Assembly (NCBI RefSeq): GCF_048771995.1
Contig: NC_133026.1
Coordinates: 107,380,001-107,444,000 of the forward strand
Source: Taeniopygia guttata
Lineage: Eukaryota > Chordata > Aves > Passeriformes > Estrildidae
Direction of reading: 5' to 3'
Length of the DNA: 64,000 bases
Notes under the pieces: model-generated
The model's database searches: none
Told to the model about the DNA's origin: nothing
Seen by the model: only the letters and a program-made list of their open reading frames with translations
Shown here: in pieces, positions 1 to 11,150 of the stretch
How positions within the stretch are numbered: position 1 is the first letter of the stretch
Layout of the letters: each line of letters starts with the position of its first letter
Program-made: the position numbers and the translations under genes

Positions 1-1055
1 ATCTCAGTTGTTTTTGTCAATGTGTGGTTGAGTTAAGGACACCATGCTAAAGCAACTGGGAAATCCTGAGAAAGCTCTGAAGCCAGGAAGGGTTTACTGA
101 AAGCAATTTGTGCTTGAATAGCCTCAGTTCTTTCTGTGGTGAAATGTCAGGCTCTGTGGATAAGTGGAGAGCAGTGGATGTTTGCTTCAAATTTAGCAAA
201 CCTTTTGACATATCCTGGAAAAACATCCACATAACTTCATTGACGAGATAAGGTCTGGATGTACAGTAGTAGTTAATGACAGGAAGTTGAATTGGCAGCA
301 GTCTGATGTTCCTGGGAATCTGACCTTGAGGTTGATTCTGTTGATCATCTTCATTAAAAGCCTGGGTGATGGGCTGGCATGGGTGAGTCCTCTGCAAGTT
401 ATGGATGGTACAAGTATGGGGGATGCAGCTGGCATGCTGCTGGGCTTGCTGAGGAGGAGCCTCAACAAGCTGGATGAATGGGTAGTAAGGAACATTGTGA
501 GGTTCAACAAAAGCAAAGGCAAATTCCTGTGCCTGGGATGGAATAAACCCATGAATGGACACCAGCTGGAGTTTACTTGGGTAGCAGCAGCTCTCCGGAA
601 ATGGACCTTGCAGTCCTGGTAGTGTTAAACGTGTCAACATTGATTTTAAGGGGAAGAAAGCTGAAAACATTCTGGGCTACATTAGCAAGACTATATTCAG
701 CAGGCTAAACAAAGTGATTTTCCCTTCTGTTCAGCACTGACAAGCCATACTTGGAGTGCTGGGTCCAGTTTAGGGCCACCTCAAAAGAGTTGTTGACAAA
801 CTAGAAAGAGTCCAGAGGAGAGCTGCTAAGACACTGGGGAGACTGGAGGATGTGACATACAAGGAAAGTCTATGTTTTTTTGTGTGTGTATCTAATTGCA
901 GTCTTTCATTACCTGAAGAAGCATTAGAGGCAGCACGGAGGGCGATTCTTCTTCACACACAAAAAGGGATGAGAGATGACATCAATGAGTTGCAGAAAGG
1001 GAAATTCTGACTAAAATATTCTCAACACAAAGTGTGTTGAGACAGGTTCACATGC
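1..1055 (+). mobile_element. CR1 LINE, reverse-transcriptase part (decayed, cut by left edge)
   Basis: This is a decayed plus-strand copy of the avian CR1 non-LTR retrotransposon, whose ORF2 encodes endonuclease plus reverse transcriptase. Read in frame from about position 88, the translation runs EGFTESNLCLNSLSSFCGEM, followed by SGSVDKWRAVDVCFKFSKPFDI. That matches the CR1 RT block HGFTKGKSCLTNL...VDKGRAVDVVYLDFSKAFDTV. Around 480-560 the frame gives LNKLDEWVVRNIVRFNKSKG and then CLGWNKPM, matching the CR1 stretch LxRLExWAxRNLMKFNKxKCKVLHLGxNNPM. From about 640 to 845 the DNA follows the CR1 text for ILGCI...SRLxxVI...YSALVRPHLEYCVQFWAP...ERVQRRA. The YADD catalytic stretch is not recognisable between about 260 and 400, so that part is deleted or saturated with changes. 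The copy has stops and frameshifts and is not functional. It probably continues left of the window, and its 3' part appears to resume near 1,746. Confidence 0.85.
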
Positions 1056-1745
1056 ACGGAGGTGTATCAGCAAGGTCCATCTGTAGCTGATGGTGTACAG
1101 AGTAATTTCTAGGGAAAAAGAAGAAGGTAAGAGAAGGAGAAACAGACAGATGGAAAGAAGGTGGTGGGGAAACTGCTCATGGTCCAGCTGGGAAGGGAAG
1201 AGATGAGGGTCCCCAGAGGAACACCTTCCTGCCTCCTATGCAGCAGGGTTCCCTGACAGTAATTTTTCCACAGTAATTCTGTAGTTTCCACCAGCCTTTG
1301 CTAAAACTTCTGGCTGGTGGCTCCTGCTGAGGAACATTAGCACTGCCTGGAGAGTGCTTTGATGATTGGCAAGGGCAATGCCCTGCTTGGTAGCTTTGTG
1401 AATGTACATTGTCTCTTCCCTAATGTAATCCAAATGCTATAGCTGGAGGGAAAAGGGGAGAAGGGTAGAAAGAAGAGGTGACTATCACAACAGCAGAAAC
1501 CACCTCCTTGCCACAACAACACTTTCAGTGCTTGCAGGTGCTTGAGAGAAACAGCATGAAGCATCTCACAAGCAACAAAAGAAAGGCACTGTGGCAGAGG
1601 CTCTGGAAAGCACTGCCATGACAGCTGGCATGAAGAGGAGTCAGGCTGGGCATGAAAAAGGAGAAGAGGAGGTCTACAACATTGCAGGCAGAAGGCCTTT
1701 TGCAAGCCAGCAGGCTAAGGCATCTCTGGCCCCGTGAAGCAAGGC
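1056..1745. other. ~690-bp segment interrupting the CR1 copy
   Basis: The CR1 match fades after about 1,055, just before the family's conserved 'ttctttactg' stretch, and resumes near 1,746 at almost the same point of the element. The DNA between them does not resemble CR1. It is moderately GC-rich, with purine-rich runs near 1,108-1,165 and 1,440-1,480. It has open frames on the minus strand of 60-122 codons without any recognisable domain. No clear terminal repeats or target duplication were found, so the inserted element is unidentified. Exact borders are uncertain by some tens of bases. It may instead be a filler-bearing rearrangement. Confidence 0.45.
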
Positions 1746-1965
1746 TTAAAGGAAGAGTCCTTCACTGAGAGAGCAGTGTGGCCCTGGGACAGGATCCCAG
1801 AGAGGCTGTGAAATCTCACTCCCCACAGACACCCAAAACTTGACTGGACAAGGTCCTGAGCAACCCCACCCAAAAGCAGCCTTGTTCTGAGTGTGGGTTT
1901 GGACTAGGTCATGCCCAGAGCCCTCTTCCAAATTAGAATTCCCTATAATCCTCTGTAATTGGTGT
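1746..1965 (+). mobile_element. CR1 LINE 3' end (likely same copy as 1-1055)
   Basis: The stretch follows the end of CR1 ORF2 and the start of its 3' UTR: 'ttcactgagagagcag', 'cagagaggctgtg', 'acccaaaacttgactgg', 'acaaggtcctgagcaacc' and 'tttggactaggtcatg' appear in the family's usual order. In CR1 these encode the F(F)TVRV...HWxRLPREAV...SLEIFKxxLDxVL region and the untranslated 'ttggactagatgatc' motif. The octamer tail at the very end is eroded. Orientation and order fit the copy at 1-1055, so both pieces are read as one insertion. Confidence 0.75.
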
Positions 1966-4019
1966 TGTGTACCATTAAACACTGTACATATATTTCACCT
2001 GGTGACCAAAGGCTTAAAATCTTGTCTGAAAATTCCTGTAAGGGAAGAAGACAGAGCTCATGCTCATATTGGACATATTTTGATCTTCATAGGAAGATTA
2101 TTAAAAAAATTATTAATTCAATTGACATAATTTTATAGGGACTTAATCTTTTTTTACTTTCTTTGGATTGAGACTTATGAAAAATGTAAAAGATAATTCA
2201 AGCATAATTACCAGAGACACTGAAGGTTTTGCCGCTATATTTGACTCAATAGTGATTCAAGGAAAGCTATAATAATTAAGCTTTCTTAATATCATGAAAT
2301 CTCTTTAATAATACTATTCATAAAAATAAAAGTGTTTACTGCTTGAGCTAAATGCCTCCAAAACATTAAAAATCATCTACACATATCAATTCTATTTTCT
2401 TTCCCAGGCTTTCCAATAGATATTCTTAGAGAGATTGTGTTTTTCTAGGTTTATAAAAAGGAACAAGAACAGGCGAGTAAATTTATGTAGAATATGCATC
2501 TTTGGGGAGTTATGTAAATGAAATCTGAATTTTTCTATTTACTATAAATCAGAGTTCAGATAAATGAGGTCTTGTCCATATTTTGACTGAGTTCATCCAA
2601 TTCATGTTAGGTTCAAATTTCAAAACAGCTTTCAGTACAGTGACCAGACACTGTGCAAGCTAGCCAGCTACATTATGAAACAGTTTCATTAGAGTTAGAG
2701 GCCCTAACTAGCACTTGAAAACTGCAGGCATTATTTTTATATGCTCTAGAAGGGAAAGTGGAAGAGTTATGGAACTGATGTCATTCCTGTACAAGTGAGT
2801 GGACTAAAAAATTTGAGTGAGCAGAAATTTGGGATGGTGTTCTAGTCTATATCAGGTAATGTAAAAATTCCTACACAGTGCTAGATCCAGTTGATGAGAA
2901 AACTAAATGCATATTTTGCCTATTTAGTGCAATATTTCCATCTTAGCAGCATTTTAGAAAACATGGAGATTTGGTTGGGGTTTTTCCCTGCTTTATCTGA
3001 TTAGCTACATGAATGTGACTGATGGATACAGACCACCATAAAAGTTATCAGAACTGTATTTTGCAGGAGGAAATTATTCTGTCCAATTAATTATTTACAA
3101 GATACAGCGGGGCATTAGTGGTCCCTACAAATAAAGACAAGAAATCTAGGGCAAACCATAGGAGATCAGGGTTATGCTTTCTCCATGATTAAAGCTAGCC
3201 AAGGGCACAGTGCCATTTACTCTGATGGAAATCCAGCTGCATACCTTTGCCTGGGACAAAGACGGAAGTCTCTGAAAGTGCTATTGGATATGTGCAGGCT
3301 CATCCTTAGCCTATATATACAAGGGTTAACATACCTACTTTTTCTGAAATAGCTGAGAAGACTATTTTTTTTCCTTTACATTTTGGTTATGTTTATTCTG
3401 TTTTTGGACCAGTAATGCTTTATGGAGAGATAAGCCAAAACAGGAACCTGTGGATATCTAATCCTATATTTAGAGAAGGGAAGAAGGTAGTAGGATAGCT
3501 AAGGCTGTTTTGCTTTGCCATTTTGTCTCCTGGTCTGTTGCAAATTAGACTAGTATGAATAAGACTGTTAGACCACCGCTTGCTCAGATAATGGAAGAGG
3601 AGGTCGGAGGGAAGCTGAAAAGACCAGCTGGTTTTAGCTCATCTTTTTGATCTAAATCTTATTCTTATACTGAATATTGAAAAGTTGTCCTGACTAACCA
3701 ATTTTTTACTGTCAACTAATGCAAAACTTGGGATGCTATACTTAGCACTGAGTGATCTCTTGGTTTCTCCATCAACCATGTACTGCAGCTTCTGCTGAAG
3801 TAAGTTTGATGGAAGAACTGAAAATGCAGAAACAACCCAACACATACAGTTGTGTTTTCCTTGTTTTCTTCTTCATTGCAGAGATCAAGAGAGGACTAAC
3901 TAATGTATTCTATTGTTAATTTACCTTTGTAAGATACTACTCCCTGAGCCTTGAGATAGAAGGGTATATCTTCTGCTAATCCAACCCTCTCGAGGCATTT
4001 TAGCAGCTAATCTGGTTGA
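1966..4019. other. Unique AT-rich DNA, no gene seen
   Basis: Non-repetitive AT-rich sequence. The open frames are short (at most 79 codons) and match nothing known to me. A stretch at 3,090-3,330 has low simple-sequence content and could be conserved, but nothing in it is diagnostic. Near 3,955-3,995 'agaagggtatatc...ctaatccaaccctc' is faintly like a very old CR1 3' UTR, too weak to call. Confidence 0.6.
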
Positions 4020-4325
4020 ATCAAATCAGTCGTGCTGCATATGATTAATTTTGGGCCAATTTAATTTTTATTAGTCATGGGTTTCCGTCACCTACAGTTG
4101 CGTGACTATAATTGCCCTTGAGCACACAGAATTCCTTTGTAAATTTGATTTGAAAATACATCAGGGTAGCCCCGCCTCCTCTTCATCTATTTGAGCGCTG
4201 CTAATCTTATCATACCTAGATTCGTGCCCTCTTAAATATGGTTTGGCAAAATAAGACTTTTACAGGCGAAATTGGTGAGTCAATTTGCCTTCTAATTGTG
4301 GGATTTCTCAAGTGAATTTAGTGCT
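4020..4325. promoter_or_regulatory. Candidate conserved non-coding element
   Basis: This motif-dense block stands out from its flanks. It has an E-box-like CATATG followed directly by ATTAATTT, a CCAAT core, several ATTA homeodomain cores, a GC-box-like 'ccccgcctcc' near 4,180, and half a dozen retained CpGs in otherwise CpG-poor DNA. There is no coding frame through it. The call is inference from texture and motif density only; no alignment was available. Confidence 0.25.
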
Positions 4326-6785
4326 TTAGAATGTGCTGCCTATGGCACCCATGAAAGGATTAGTTTATGAGGGCCAGCTCTTAGAAACAGCCCAACAATA
4401 GTGCCTTATCCTCAGGATCACTTATCAGTCAATGGGAGTTTGTTCTCAGGAGGGCCAGAGCCAATGGGTAAACTCCTGTTTATGCTAGCCGAGGAACTCT
4501 GTCTTCAATGTTTGGATAAATTATCACTTTGTATCCTGTCGAGGTAGAGTAGTGTGGGGAGCTTAGAGGAGTCTTCAGCTTTTGCTCAGGCAGCTTTGAA
4601 TCACTTCACCCCTGCCTGTGCAACAGAATAAATTTATTTTCACATGGAGGTATGTTGTCTCATCTTATGCTTCCCCTTTCCCACCCATAAATCCCCTCCA
4701 GTTGGACCATGAAGCTGGAGCGTTCCCAAGAACTGCATGGATCTTATGGGATCTGGGCAACTTGGGACTTCATAACAAGGTAACAATGCCTCTAATGAGT
4801 GCCAGAAAGAGTAATGATTTTTCTGCCATGGTTAGTGAAGAGGAAGTGACAACTCACTTAGTAAAATCAGTGTTGCTTTTGAGAGCTGGTTTGGAACTAA
4901 TGTTCCTGGTACCATTACACCACTCCCAGGTACCCATCTGGCTTTTTATAGACTGTATTTCTGTGCCTGATGGTGAACATTAGGTCCTAGATGTTTGTGT
5001 TTGATTGGTGTGACTTGAAAAACTGCTTCTGGTTTAACAAATACAGGGTAAGAACAAATAAAGGGAAAGCCACACTATCTCTTCTAATAACATTCTCTCT
5101 TCACTAAAATCCCATACAGATGTAGCAGACATCAATGGCATTAATATTATGGGACTTAGCTGATGCTAAGAAGCATTTGGGAAAACCTTGACTGACTGGC
5201 TCAGGCAGCTGCTAATGAGGATATATCACTTACAGGGATATGGCAGAGCAAAGAGGTTTATTTCTCTGTCTGCTACTGCCCCGTCTGAGAGATGAGAAAA
5301 ATATTCAAGAAATGGGAAACATGAGGAGTTGTAAACCTCTGCCCTGCCTCAGCCCTGATGACATGAAGTAGCTAAGAATGGTTTCCTCCCTACCTTATCA
5401 CAGCATAGAGACACTCACTATGATGCTGTGAGCTGCAGGAGGGACCTTTTTGCATGGAGATCAATACCCAGGGGCAGCAGCCTGGAGAGAATACAGCCAA
5501 GAGCTGCTATCCTAGGCAGAGCCTGATGAGAAGTGGCTTGAGGCACCCAGGGGGCTTCCCTGTGCAAAACACTCCCCCTGGGTGAAAGAACAGAAATGTT
5601 GCTGATTTCAGACACACCAAAAGTCTCAGGATGTAGCTCTGCCTGCGTCTGCGGAAGAAACTCATCATCCTTGTTACCCTTGAGACTTCTGGCTGATGTA
5701 ACTGTCTTCCATTAGCCACCTAATTCTCTGAGGCTTCTCTGGGAAGGAATCATTCTGCTTTTCTCAAAGAACAGGAAAAAGGATTTATTTATTTGTTTAG
5801 GTGTTTTTCTGGGCTGTGCTTTTCCCTTCTGACAGTGGAGGTGGTTGGAATGCGTGAATAGAGATAATGTGGACAGATTGATCTGCATTAAATAAATCTC
5901 AAGACAGTTTCTGTGAGAAAGCTATTTGAAATGTCCTTATTATCTTAAGAGAGGAAACTTCAGCCACAAGATTTTACCAAGGATACAGTGACTTATTGTG
6001 TTATGGACTCCAATAAACCTTGGATTCCAAAATAGATACAGTCTCTATGAAATCATGTGCATGAAATTTTCAGATTTATTCCCAACCTTCGAGTGTATTT
6101 GCAAGTATACAAATCTTAATAGTATCTTTCACATAATACAACTGAATTCTCATGTTGTCATTGTGGGAAGTAATGTGTCATTAGGTTTAGTCCCACAGAA
6201 GCTAATGAAGTTCTTTGGGGACTACTCAACATAGCCAAAATTGTTTAACCCTAGTGTAATGCAGAATAACAATAATTGTTCAGGATATATGCTTTTGACT
6301 GTACAACTCTTACAATTGTTTTAAAAAACCAATGTTAAATATGGTCTTTAGGTATCTATGTTTTTCCATCCAGAGGGAAAAAACCCAATAACAAACCTCA
6401 GCTGTAAACTTCAGGGTTAAAACATTTCTGCATTTTTGCTCATGCCCTTCATGGCATCTTTCAGAAGGAGAGTAAGCATAACTGGAAACATGTAAGCACA
6501 ATTTATATTTTAAATGGGCTGAGCTAACGTTCAGTTTAATTGGAAAGAGTTCTGAATGCAAGGCAAAGCCTTCCCACACTGTAGAAATCCATATGTTAAA
6601 ATGCTTCTCTTTTTTTTCAGATTTTCACAGCTCTGTATCCAAGAGTTGCTAGAACAAAGACCCTGTGCTGTCCTGTTTTGAAAATAAACAAATTGACAAA
6701 TCTGTTCTTTGTGCCACAGCCACCAGTTCCTTGGTACATTTACAAATGCAGAAACATAAAGCAGAATAATCTGGTTCTCTCAAGA
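4326..6785. other. Unique DNA, no gene seen
   Basis: No recognisable gene or repeat. The longest open frame (4,618-4,983, plus, 121 codons) has no domain, signal peptide or family resemblance and starts inside unremarkable DNA, so it is taken as chance. The block at 5,400-5,720 has minus-strand frames of 65-70 codons that also look random. Confidence 0.6.
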
Positions 6786-7480
6786 CTGTACATTAGGCAA
6801 TTAAGGGGGTATGTTTGCAGGCAGGCACGCTGGGCATTAGGCACACAACTATTAACAATAATAAGAATTGGGCATTTAATTCCCTTCATAGGGATGAAAA
6901 TGTATCTCTGCTGTTTAATGCAAGCCAGTGTAGTATTATGTGATAAATATGGATCAATAGCAAAGGATTTTTAAATTTAGAATGCTGTTCCCCAACCACA
7001 GAATTGGCAATAGAGAGTGTTTCCCAGTAACAGAACCAGTCTACCTTTGCTGAGACAAGAGCAAAGTTATCTGAGGAAGTAGCAACACTGTCATTTATTT
7101 TAATGAGGCTCCAACAAATGCTGTTTCCGCACTCTCGGGAAGGTTCCAGTAATGCTATAAAAAATGAAAAAGCCCTAACAAATGCTTGAGCATGTCTGTA
7201 TTTATATAACCTCAGATCATGGCATATAACAGGGCCCTGTGTTCATGCAGTGGCAGAGTTATTTAACCATGTATGTCTGCTCTTGTTGTATATTCAGCTT
7301 TTTAGTCCAGCTGATAAACTGATTGTCACGTATCCTTAGGTGATTCATCTGTTTGTTGAGTGCTAAAACCCCAGATTCAAACTTCCCCAGATGGATATTG
7401 AAAAACCCGTTGTTTTTAAGACATTAGGGATTCATTATCCTCATTCCTTTCCATGGCATTTTTATACAACCTTTTGGCTT
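6786..7480. promoter_or_regulatory. Candidate conserved non-coding segment
   Basis: A low-repeat block with AATTAA and ATTA cores near 6,796-6,880. A CpG-containing 'ccgcactctcgggaagg' lies at about 7,125, followed by a TATA-like 'gctataaaaaatg' near 7,152 and 'tttatataacc' near 7,200. The texture resembles vertebrate conserved non-coding DNA. Nothing diagnoses a promoter; no transcript start or exon is seen beside it. Inference only. Confidence 0.2.
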
Positions 7481-10400
7481 GCCAGTCCCATCCCGCTGCA
7501 AGGGATGAAAAAAATCCCCTAAAAAATCAATTTTGTTGTGGGGTTTACCAGTGTGAGTCTAGGGAGAAAACCATGCCAAAAGTGACACACAGGCTCCATT
7601 TACTTTAAGTTTGTACTTCATCAGTCTAGCAAACCTAATGGGAAACTTAATTTCTAAACACGAACATTATTGAATTACAGAAGCTCTATTTAGATTAATC
7701 AGTTCATGCCAAAATGATTAGACTTCACTAGAAAAAAAATAAGTTTTTGACTAGAAATATCAGCAGACATATCAGCACTACTTGTGTTAAATGTAATAAC
7801 TGTACTTTAATGCACTCTTACCTGATGCTGAAAACCCAGTGTTTACTTCTGACAGTTTGAAAAACCTGAGATGTTTGTACCTGGATGTTTACAAATATTT
7901 TCTTTATCAGGTAATCGCACAGTCTGGGTTAGACAGATATTTCTGTTAGGGGAGTGCACTTGACCATTTTTTTCCCCTGCCTGTGCCTCTTCTTTCTCCA
8001 TGCTAGTGCAAGTTTATGGTTAGGGAGAGCTTGTTCAAGAAGCCAGTCTGGGAAAATTAAGATCTAGAAAAGGAGGAGGGAAATTTAGAGAATCTAAACA
8101 GAAGAAGCAGAAAAAGAAAAATTATGCAATGGTATAGAACCAGTATAAGCATGTGGTGAAAATCTAATGTTCTTTTAGCAGGCATGTTTTTTTGAGCGTG
8201 CTAGTTCAGAGTTTCTTTTACAGCAATGAGTTGTCATGCCTTGTCACATACAAAGCTGTGGGTTTATTATAGATTAACTTGTGACATTTTTAACTTTCCT
8301 GAAACAATTTTGAAACGGAAGTTAGGCTAAAAGCTTAAATAATATTTATTCCATGAAGCAGCAATTGATGAAAAAGTGTTTGATGAGTAAAAGTTATGGA
8401 CCTCTCATTGGCAATTAAACCTTATTCATGGAGAAATGTCATGCTAGGAAACTGGGGTTGTCGTGCTTTATGATTCAGAAAGAGTGGGCAATACTTGTAG
8501 CAGTGTGAAATGGAGCTTGAGCTCAGCAACAAAATAATTTCTTCTCATATACCAGCAACAACTTATTCCTGATGCCTCTAAGGAAAAACCAGCTTAAACT
8601 GGAAGAAAAAAAATCCGAAAACACAGACTTTTTCTGCGATGTATAGAAAATGACACTTGGTAACACTTGCATTTAAGGCAGCAGTCAGTTTACTGTAGTC
8701 CATCGTAAGGTTTACAATCTGCATGGTAGTTTTTGATACTTCTCTTTTACAAGAAACCATCAAAGATAAAGCATAATTGAAGAATTCTGTGGTAAAGATG
8801 GTTATCAGTTGCCCTTTCACCTTGTCATTTCTCTATTGTGAGCTTCAAGAGAAGGTGATAAAATATCTTGCTGGCAGAAATGCTACATTGTGTGTTTTCT
8901 TTTCACTGTTAAACTCTATTTTATAAATAAAAGCCAAATTCCAAATGTGTTGAAGCCTTTTTATTCTGTTGTGGTATAGGTTTGTAAAAGGTTAAGCTAA
9001 AGTGTTCTGATTCTATTTTCAATGTAAATTCTATGGACAAAAGGGGGGAAAAAGGGATTTAATAACATTTTTTATTAAAATCATGTCTTTGGCAATTTCA
9101 GCCTGTACAATTGTATAAATTGGAATATAATCCAAGGTTAATCCAAGGTTATCCATGAAATAGTGGCAGATTTATGCCGTGCCACCCTTCCCTGTGCTTC
9201 TTAGATAAACACAGTCTGTATGCAATACATGACTTTAAATATGTAGAAAAAAATACCAATCCCTTTGAAGCCAGCAGAAGGTTTGTCAGAGAAAATACCC
9301 AGGCTGTAAGGATGCTGCTAGGGATAAGCAAAACCCACTTGATTGTTTAGATGGCTATTAGGGGTCAATGGCTTAATGCAGAAGCTGCTTCTATTTGCCA
9401 TAGCAGCATAACAGAGCTGTTTTCTGTCAGAGGCAGTGCTACCAAGGTGAGGTGTCTGGTCAGGTGTATCAGGAGATACAGTGTAAAACATGGATCCATG
9501 CTTTACAAATATCTGTGTCTACTACTGACAATGAATCTGCTGCTGTGACATTACTCAGAGGAATTAAGGAGCCCAGGCTGCTGTCCTGAGCAGACGCTTA
9601 TCTTTGACACCAAGGAACCTATTGGTGTAAGCTAGTTAATGCCACAAAATGAAGGGAATTGCCCTTGAAAAATAAATTAGCAATCAGATTCTTCAAATGC
9701 TGTGAGTCTAAAAATGAATGACTTACCCAATCCTAGAAATAGTCCTGCCTAATTTTATAATTCCTCTAAATTAGACTAGCCACATGCTTGCTGCTAAGCT
9801 CAAATCTCTCTGCAGGATCTAACATATGTTAAATCATGTGTCTGATTCCCTGAAACCTATTCTGTAACTCAAAAATGCACCAAAAAACTGTCCTGTAATT
9901 TGTGTGATCTACCGGCGACTGAAAACAAATTGTGACTGTGTTGCTGAAATTTTCTTGACCCAGGAACATTTCGTGATAAACGTGTTTATACAAAAACCCT
10001 TCAAACCCAAAAAGGAGCAGAAATCTGTGTTTCCAGGGAATATTTTACTTTCTTGCAAACAGCAAAAGCTGCAATGGAAATCGCTTTTCTCACCACAGAA
10101 ATACAGTCACCTCCAAATAACTATTTTTGGAAGTTTCTTGTTATAGCTATAATTGACAGTCTGTGAAGAGTTACTTCTTTTGCATATGTTGAACATTAGT
10201 AATTTCTTTTCTGATTTTGTGAAAATGCAAAATTAAGTATGATTTTTAAATTATATACTCTATTTGGAAGGGAAGTGGTTTACGGCATATTGAGGCTAAG
10301 AAATAAAATTCAGGTCAGACTTGTGAAGGACTGCCCCGATTTCTTTACAGGCAACTGATTTCAGCATGTAATATTAGGCACTTGGATAATTTGCAACCTG

Positions 10401-10680
10401 AATTTTTCCTCATGGCTTCTTGACTTAGGCAGCTTTGTTTCTCCTGGATACAGGCGCATGATGCTTGGTTTCTATACAAGTGAGTGGGGAAAGCTCTCTT
10501 ATGATGCAAAACCCAATTGAAATTACTTGCAAACTCTCTGGCTTGGACAGGCCAACCAGTTCCTTCTTTTCTTTCCTAAGAACTACTGTCTGCATCAGGT
10601 TAAAATGACTGGTAACTGAGGAAAACCTCAGACCCTGATTAATTTCAAGGTTAGGCATAGCACAGCCCTTGACTTGGTGA
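7481..10680. other. Unique AT-rich DNA, no gene seen
   Basis: No gene, transposon or array recognised. The region 8,260-8,480 is smooth and non-repetitive, with ATTA/TTAA cores. Open frames (60-89 codons on both strands) show no domains. Confidence 0.6.
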
Positions 10681-10870
10681 GTGTTACTTCCGACACTGCC
10701 CGCTAATTGACCTCGACACGGGGCTTGCGGAGGGAGCACTGATAAGGGGGGAGCACTGATAAGGGGTGAATGGCAGTTCAGCTGCATGCAAGCTCTGAGC
10801 CAGGTGACTGAGTCGCCCGGACCTTGTGTGTCACCCTCTCTACGTGGGTGATGCTGCGGGCTGTGACCTT
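10681..10870. promoter_or_regulatory. CpG cluster with GATA and E-box motifs
   Basis: About nine CpGs fall within roughly 190 bases (for example ttCCGac, ccCGCt, ctCGAcaCGgg, ttgCGg, gtCGCcCGg, taCGTg, tgCGgg), while the flanking kilobases have few. The same block holds two GATAA sites in an exact 17-bp tandem duplication, E-boxes CAGCTG and CAGGTG, and an AP-1-like TGACTGAGTC. This could be an enhancer or a weak promoter. No exon or splice donor was identified next to it. Function is inferred from composition and motifs. Confidence 0.3.
10733..10766 (+). repeat. 17-bp exact tandem duplication with GATAA
   Basis: The unit 'ggagcactgataagggg' occurs at 10,733-10,749 and again immediately at 10,750-10,766 without a mismatch. 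Each unit carries one GATAA core, the binding motif of GATA-family factors. Perfect identity suggests a recent slippage or duplication event within the CpG cluster. Confidence 0.9.
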
Positions 10871-11004
10871 TATGCTGAGGGTGCTGAACTAAAAGTACCA
10901 AACCTGTCCCTTTCAGTGCCTGGTTTGCTTCTGAATGTCGCTGGATTTATAAGGTAGTAGAATCACTCTTTTGACAGATCTGACAGGAAAAAGAGTAAGA
11001 AAAA

Positions 11005-11069
11005 GTAACCCAAGCAAATAAAAACAATTAAACCCACCCAAAAAAGCCCAAACAAAATAAAAACCAAAG

Positions 11070-11101
<32 letters not shown>

Positions 11102-11150
11102 CAAAAACCAAAAAAAACCACACCAAACCCGAACAAAAAAAAACCCAAAT
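11005..11150 (+). repeat. A/C-only simple tract
   Basis: For over 100 bases the plus strand is almost only A and C, with A-runs broken by single or multiple C, including (AAAC)n at about 11,072-11,091 and CCAAA/CCCAAA blocks. The minus-strand open frames rich in Phe, Leu, Val and Gly here are translations of this tract, not genes. Likely a degenerate AAAC-type microsatellite. Confidence 0.8.

Noticed and set aside
47-670. 207-codon minus-strand frame, the longest in the window
   Set aside because: It lies antisense to recognisable CR1 reverse-transcriptase sequence on the plus strand and has no domain.
3950-3995. Possible ancient CR1 3' UTR match
   Set aside because: Only a few short words agree; no tail octamers and no extended match.
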